A DNA stretch of 7,660 nt, taken from assembly GCA_003160755.1 (NCBI GenBank), contig QEXZ01000078.1, positions 1 through 7,660 of the forward strand, in the 5' to 3' direction. Every line of letters begins with the position of its first letter. Positions within the stretch are counted from its first letter, which is position 1. Shown here piece after piece: positions 5,651-7,660 of this stretch. The stretch is from Methanomicrobiales archaeon. Its GTDB lineage: Archaea > Halobacteriota > Syntropharchaeia > Alkanophagales > Methanospirareceae. The notes under the pieces are model-generated. The model was given only the letters and a program-made list of their open reading frames with translations, did not search any database and was not told the DNA's origin. Made by a program: the position numbers and the translations under genes.

Positions 5651-5691
5651 CGGGTTGGCGGTTTAGCGGGATTAGCGGGTTGGTGAGTTGG
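5641..5691. repeat. Left octamer array (degenerate, G-rich on + strand)
   Basis: About six units of an 8-base repeat, AGCGGTTT / AGCGGGTT with variants (one unit is nine bases). It is the reverse complement of the right array at 6084-6251. It covers the stop codon of the DUF99 gene on one side and encodes the last residues (about SPTR) and stop of the four-helix-bundle protein on the other. Confidence 0.85.
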
Positions 5692-6040
5692 AATTTATTT
5701 TGGAGTAGAAGGAGGAGAGCATTTTTGATAGTTCTTCTACCTTTGGAGATAATTTATTAAAGTCGTCGTCTTGAATAAAACCCAGTTTATGTGCGATAAT
5801 TATTTGTGTCTCCAACTCGGCACAAGAACCACGTGCAATGGATAGAAATTGCTTAAAATCTTTTGCTGTTTTTCGCAAATGCCCTTCAGCAATATTAGAT
5901 GGAATAGAAACCGCAGCCCTTCTCATCTGTGCACTTAAACCATATTTCTCCTCCTCTGGAAATGTAGTAGTGATCGTATAGACTAACGCTACAAGTTCAA
6001 TCCCCTTTTGCCAGATTTTTAATTCCTTAAAATTCTTCAT
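5672..6040 (-). CDS. Four-helix-bundle protein, 23S rRNA intervening-sequence (S23) family
   Basis: Small helical protein of 122 residues from the chosen start. Family hallmarks are FKELKIWQKGIELVALVY near the N-terminus, then FPEEEKYGLSAQMRRAAVS, IPSNIAEG, and FLSIARGSCAELETQIIIA, the typical four-helix order of PF05635/TIGR02436. Homologues form ring-shaped pentamers and occur inside 23S rRNA intervening sequences; a relative (Avd) assists diversity-generating retroelements. No reverse transcriptase or rRNA is in this window. The start is placed at 6040 because AAGGA lies six bases upstream and the family begins at this methionine; an ATG at 6061 would add seven residues without a ribosome binding site. 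The last residues (about SPTR) and the stop are encoded by octamer repeat units, so the natural C-terminus was probably altered by the array. Confidence 0.9.
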   Translation of the reverse strand: MKNFKELKIWQKGIELVALVYTITTTFPEEEKYGLSAQMRRAAVSIPSNIAEGHLRKTAKDFKQFLSIARGSCAELETQIIIAHKLGFIQDDDFNKLSPKVEELSKMLSSFYSKINSNSPTR

Positions 6041-6046
6041 CGTTAA

Positions 6047-6051
6047 TCCTT
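6047..6051 (-). promoter_or_regulatory. Ribosome binding site of the four-helix-bundle gene
   Basis: AAGGA on the minus strand, six bases before the ATG at 6040. It lies inside the coding frame if the upstream ATG at 6061 is used, and so argues for the shorter protein. A TATA-like AGATTATAAG complement at 6062-6071 lies further upstream. Confidence 0.6.
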
Positions 6052-6083
6052 CTTTTTCCATAGATTATAAGTTTGTCTTTTTA

Positions 6084-6251
6084 CTAACCCCCTAAACCGC
6101 TATACCTCTAACCCGCTAACCCGCTATACCCCTAAACCGCTAAACCGCTAAACCGCTAAACCGCTAAACCGCTAAACCGCTAAACCGCTAAACCGCTAAA
6201 CCGCTAAACCGCTATACCTCTAAGCCTCTAAGCCTCTAAAATTCTAAAAGT
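6084..6251. repeat. Right octamer array, 21 units of CTAAACCG type
   Basis: Head-to-tail 8-base units in constant phase, every one beginning CTA. Ten perfect CTAAACCG copies run from 6132 to 6211. Degenerate units flank them: CTAACCCC, CTAAACCG, CTATACCT, CTAACCCG twice and CTATACCC on the left; CTATACCT, CTAAGCCT twice, CTAAAATT and CTAAAAGT on the right. Perfect copies in the middle with decayed edges indicate recent expansion from the centre. The last two units coincide with the stop and final codons of the TFB gene. Because the period is 8, TAA on one strand and TAG on the other fall in all six frames within 24 bases. Confidence 0.95.
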
Positions 6252-7225
6252 TCAGGTATTTCTAACTCCTCTGACAATTCTTTATACCTGTTCCGTATTG
6301 TAACCTCGGTCACACCCGTAACATTGGATACTTCCTTCTGTGTGCGATGCTCGCCGCTTAAAATCGCAGCGATATAAATAGCGGCAGCCGCTATTCCTAT
6401 CGGCCCTCGACCATTTGTCAGTTCCGCTTCTGTTGCCTTCTTTATTATCTCTATTGCTTTTGACCTTATATCACCTTCCAAATCAAGCAAGGAACAGAAA
6501 CGCGGCACGAAATCAACGGGAGAGGCAGGTGAAACTTTCAAGTCCAGCTCTCGTAAAAGGAAGCGATATGCCCGGCTTATCTCCTTCTGCCCGACTCTTG
6601 ATACATCTCTCAGCTCTTCCAGTGTTCGTGGCACACCATACTGTCTGCAACTAATATATAGGAGAGCAGAAGTTATACCCTCTATGCTACGCCCACGGAT
6701 TAGCCGCTTCTTCATCGCTTTGCGGTATAGCATAGACGCTGCCTCTCTGATATTCACCGGTAGTCTAAGCGCAGATGCCATCCGGTCGATCTCAGAGAGT
6801 GCAAAGATGAAGCTCCTTTCGGTTGTATTTGCAACGTGAGTCCGCTGTTGCCATTTCTGTAACTTATATTCCCCCAGACTCAGACCTGAACCCGATGAGA
6901 CAACTGTGCTCAGACCTTTATCGTGTATTCGATACGTCATCGGTGCGCCCGTCCTCGCTCGTTTGGACTTCTGTTCTGAATCGAAGGCACGCCACTCAGG
7001 ACCAAGGTCAACAATGTTCTCAGTTATTATCAGCCCGCAATCCTCGCAAAAAATCTCCGCTTTACCATAATCACATATCAAACATTTAGAACCACACTCA
7101 GGGCATTCTTTTATCCCTTCTTTAGCAGCAGCAACAGCGGCAATAACAGCCGCATCGACAGTGTCTTCTCGCTTCTTCTTCGCACCATCCCTCGTCGCTT
7201 TCTTATCGCTCTTAAGGGCTGCCAT
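6236..7225 (-). CDS. tfb: Transcription initiation factor IIB (TFB)
   Basis: Archaeal TFB of 329 residues that bridges TBP-bound promoter DNA and RNA polymerase. A non-standard lysine/alanine-rich N-terminal extension (1-40) precedes the zinc ribbon C41-x2-C44 ... C60-x2-C63, which also holds C48 and C51. The B-reader follows, with GPEWRAFD at 75-82 and GAPMTYRIHDKGLST at 93-107. The linker is shorter than usual, with VVSSGSGLSLGEYKLQKW in place of a longer charged loop. Cyclin repeat 1 (about 130-225) contains NIREAASMLYRKA and RGRSIEGITSALLY. Cyclin repeat 2 (about 232-322) contains SPVDFVPRFCS, NGRGPIGIAAAAIYIA and the DNA-reading helix-turn-helix TQKEVSNVTGVTEVTIRNRY. The gene has a TATA box about 31 bases before its ATG and no Shine-Dalgarno sequence, so its mRNA is probably leaderless. 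Its stop codon forms the start of an octamer repeat unit. Confidence 0.97.
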   Translation of the reverse strand: MAALKSDKKATRDGAKKKREDTVDAAVIAAVAAAKEGIKECPECGSKCLICDYGKAEIFCEDCGLIITENIVDLGPEWRAFDSEQKSKRARTGAPMTYRIHDKGLSTVVSSGSGLSLGEYKLQKWQQRTHVANTTERSFIFALSEIDRMASALRLPVNIREAASMLYRKAMKKRLIRGRSIEGITSALLYISCRQYGVPRTLEELRDVSRVGQKEISRAYRFLLRELDLKVSPASPVDFVPRFCSLLDLEGDIRSKAIEIIKKATEAELTNGRGPIGIAAAAIYIAAILSGEHRTQKEVSNVTGVTEVTIRNRYKELSEELEIPELLEF

Positions 7226-7246
7226 AGTATGTTGTTTTGTTTAAGG

Positions 7247-7660
7247 TTAAGTATATATAAAGGAAACTAATCTTTTGACGGTTTTCCATGAACGTCTCAC
7301 ATAAACAGGAAGTTCCGCTTTTTCTTTTACCAATTCGTTCAGGAATTGAATGGTTTTTGGGTCTGCGGGGTATCCACTGCCTATCTCCACCCCTATTTCC
7401 GCTTCGAGCTGCCTTATTGACCTATCACGATGCACTTTTGCAATTATTGACGCTGCACTGACCACCGGGTAACGTACGTCTGCTTTAAACTCGGAAATTA
7501 TTTCTATTTCCCTTTTCCTTCCTCCGCTCATTCCCTTCTCGTAGCCTGATTTAAGATTCACTGCGAATCTATCTGGATTGACGTCTGCTGCGTCAACGAA
7601 CGCCCTATCAGGCTGAAAATGTATAAGTACAGCAGAAAAAAGTTCAACCATAATTTCATT
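7247..7660 (-). CDS. rnhB: Ribonuclease HII, C-terminal part
   Basis: Removes RNA from RNA/DNA hybrids and single ribonucleotides in DNA. The gene is cut by the right edge: the frame stays open through 7660, and the residues before the ATG at 7651 read N-E-I, matching the conserved NEI-x-VE-x-F segment of archaeal RNase HII, so that ATG is internal. About 137 residues are visible. Signatures are VDAADVNPDRF, with the third catalytic aspartate region, then EFKADVRYPVVSAASIIAKV and HRDR, and GSGYPADPKT near the C-terminus. The first two catalytic acidic residues lie outside the window. The gene ends 21 bases before the TFB start on the same strand, so read-through into TFB is possible in addition to the TFB promoter. 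Confidence 0.95.
   Translation of the reverse strand, partial: NEIMVELFSAVLIHFQPDRAFVDAADVNPDRFAVNLKSGYEKGMSGGRKREIEIISEFKADVRYPVVSAASIIAKVHRDRSIRQLEAEIGVEIGSGYPADPKTIQFLNELVKEKAELPVYVRRSWKTVKRLVSFIYT
7252..7261 (-). promoter_or_regulatory. TATA box of the TFB gene
   Basis: TTTATATATA on the minus strand, centred about 31 bases before the TFB ATG. A start near 7230 would leave a leader of about five bases. The box lies inside the last codons of rnhB, so TFB can be transcribed independently of it. Confidence 0.6.

Larger units (their letters stand above)
5641..6251. mobile_element. Putative IVS-like element: four-helix-bundle gene between inverted octamer arrays
   Basis: Composite unit of about 610 bp: left array, one gene, right array in opposite orientation. 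The gene looks more AT-rich than the TFB gene beside it. Both outer edges fall at stop codons of host genes (DUF99 at 5648-5650, TFB at 6236-6238), so the block fills the convergent junction without breaking either gene. Related four-helix-bundle proteins are encoded in intervening sequences of bacterial 23S rRNA, which are flanked by pairing repeats. Mobility is inferred; no transposase and no target-site duplication were found. Confidence 0.35.

Noticed and set aside
5672..6061. Diversity-generating retroelement accessory gene (avd)
   Set aside because: The protein family is related, but no reverse transcriptase, template repeat or variable repeat is in the window.
6132..6211. Telomere-like repeat or strong G-quadruplex
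   Set aside because: CTAAACCG recalls telomeric CCCTAAA, but it lies internally between genes and has only GG pairs per unit, enough for weak two-layer quadruplexes at most.
6084..6251. Octamer array as a CRISPR array
   Set aside because: Units are 8 bases head to tail with no spacers, and no cas gene is present.
5641..6251. Classical insertion sequence
   Set aside because: No transposase is encoded and no target-site duplication could be seen; only a weaker IVS-like hypothesis is kept.

Overview
The window comes from an archaeon. It carries a TFIIB-type initiation factor (TFB), an archaeal-type RNase HII, a DUF99 protein, an intronless tRNA-Ser(CGA) without an encoded CCA, and AT-rich TATA-like boxes with very short leaders. 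The DUF99 sequence and the redox/MBL genes fit an anaerobic, methanogen-related euryarchaeon (Methanosarcinales or ANME/Syntrophoarchaeum-like). That placement is inference from family resemblance, not a database result.

Layout. 3-962 (+): C-terminal part of a Kef-type cation/proton antiporter that runs in from the left edge. 1065-1214 (+): an orphan piece of its RCK_C (TrkA-C) regulatory domain, in the same reading frame but cut off by stop codons. 1386-2401 (-): a probable two-gene operon, a COG1237-type metallo-beta-lactamase-fold protein followed by a 2[4Fe-4S] ferredoxin with a helical tail. 2453-3034 (+): a COG2426-type small membrane protein, with tRNA-Ser(CGA) five bases after its stop. 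3320-4342 (-): a flippase-like (UPF0104) membrane protein. 4416-4907 (+): an unrecognised soluble protein. 5066-5650 (+): DUF99. 5672-6040 (-): a four-helix-bundle protein of the 23S rRNA intervening-sequence (IVS) family. 6236-7225 (-): TFB. 7247-7660 (-): RNase HII, cut by the right edge.

The most unusual content is non-coding. (1) The four-helix-bundle gene lies between two arrays of an 8-base repeat in opposite orientations: about six degenerate units on the left, and about 21 on the right with ten perfect consecutive CTAAACCG copies. A transcript through the block could fold into a stem with the gene in its loop, like an rRNA intervening sequence but between protein genes. (2) Three copies of a 114-140 bp imperfect hairpin repeat (arms beginning AACCAC-R-AGATTACAC) sit directly behind gene 3' ends. 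Together the two repeat systems occupy every convergent gene junction in the window.

How genes work together: the MBL protein and ferredoxin are probably co-transcribed; two divergent pairs share short promoter regions; TFB and RNase HII are adjacent and co-directional, with the TFB TATA box inside the rnhB coding end. No CRISPR array, transposase or integrase was seen.
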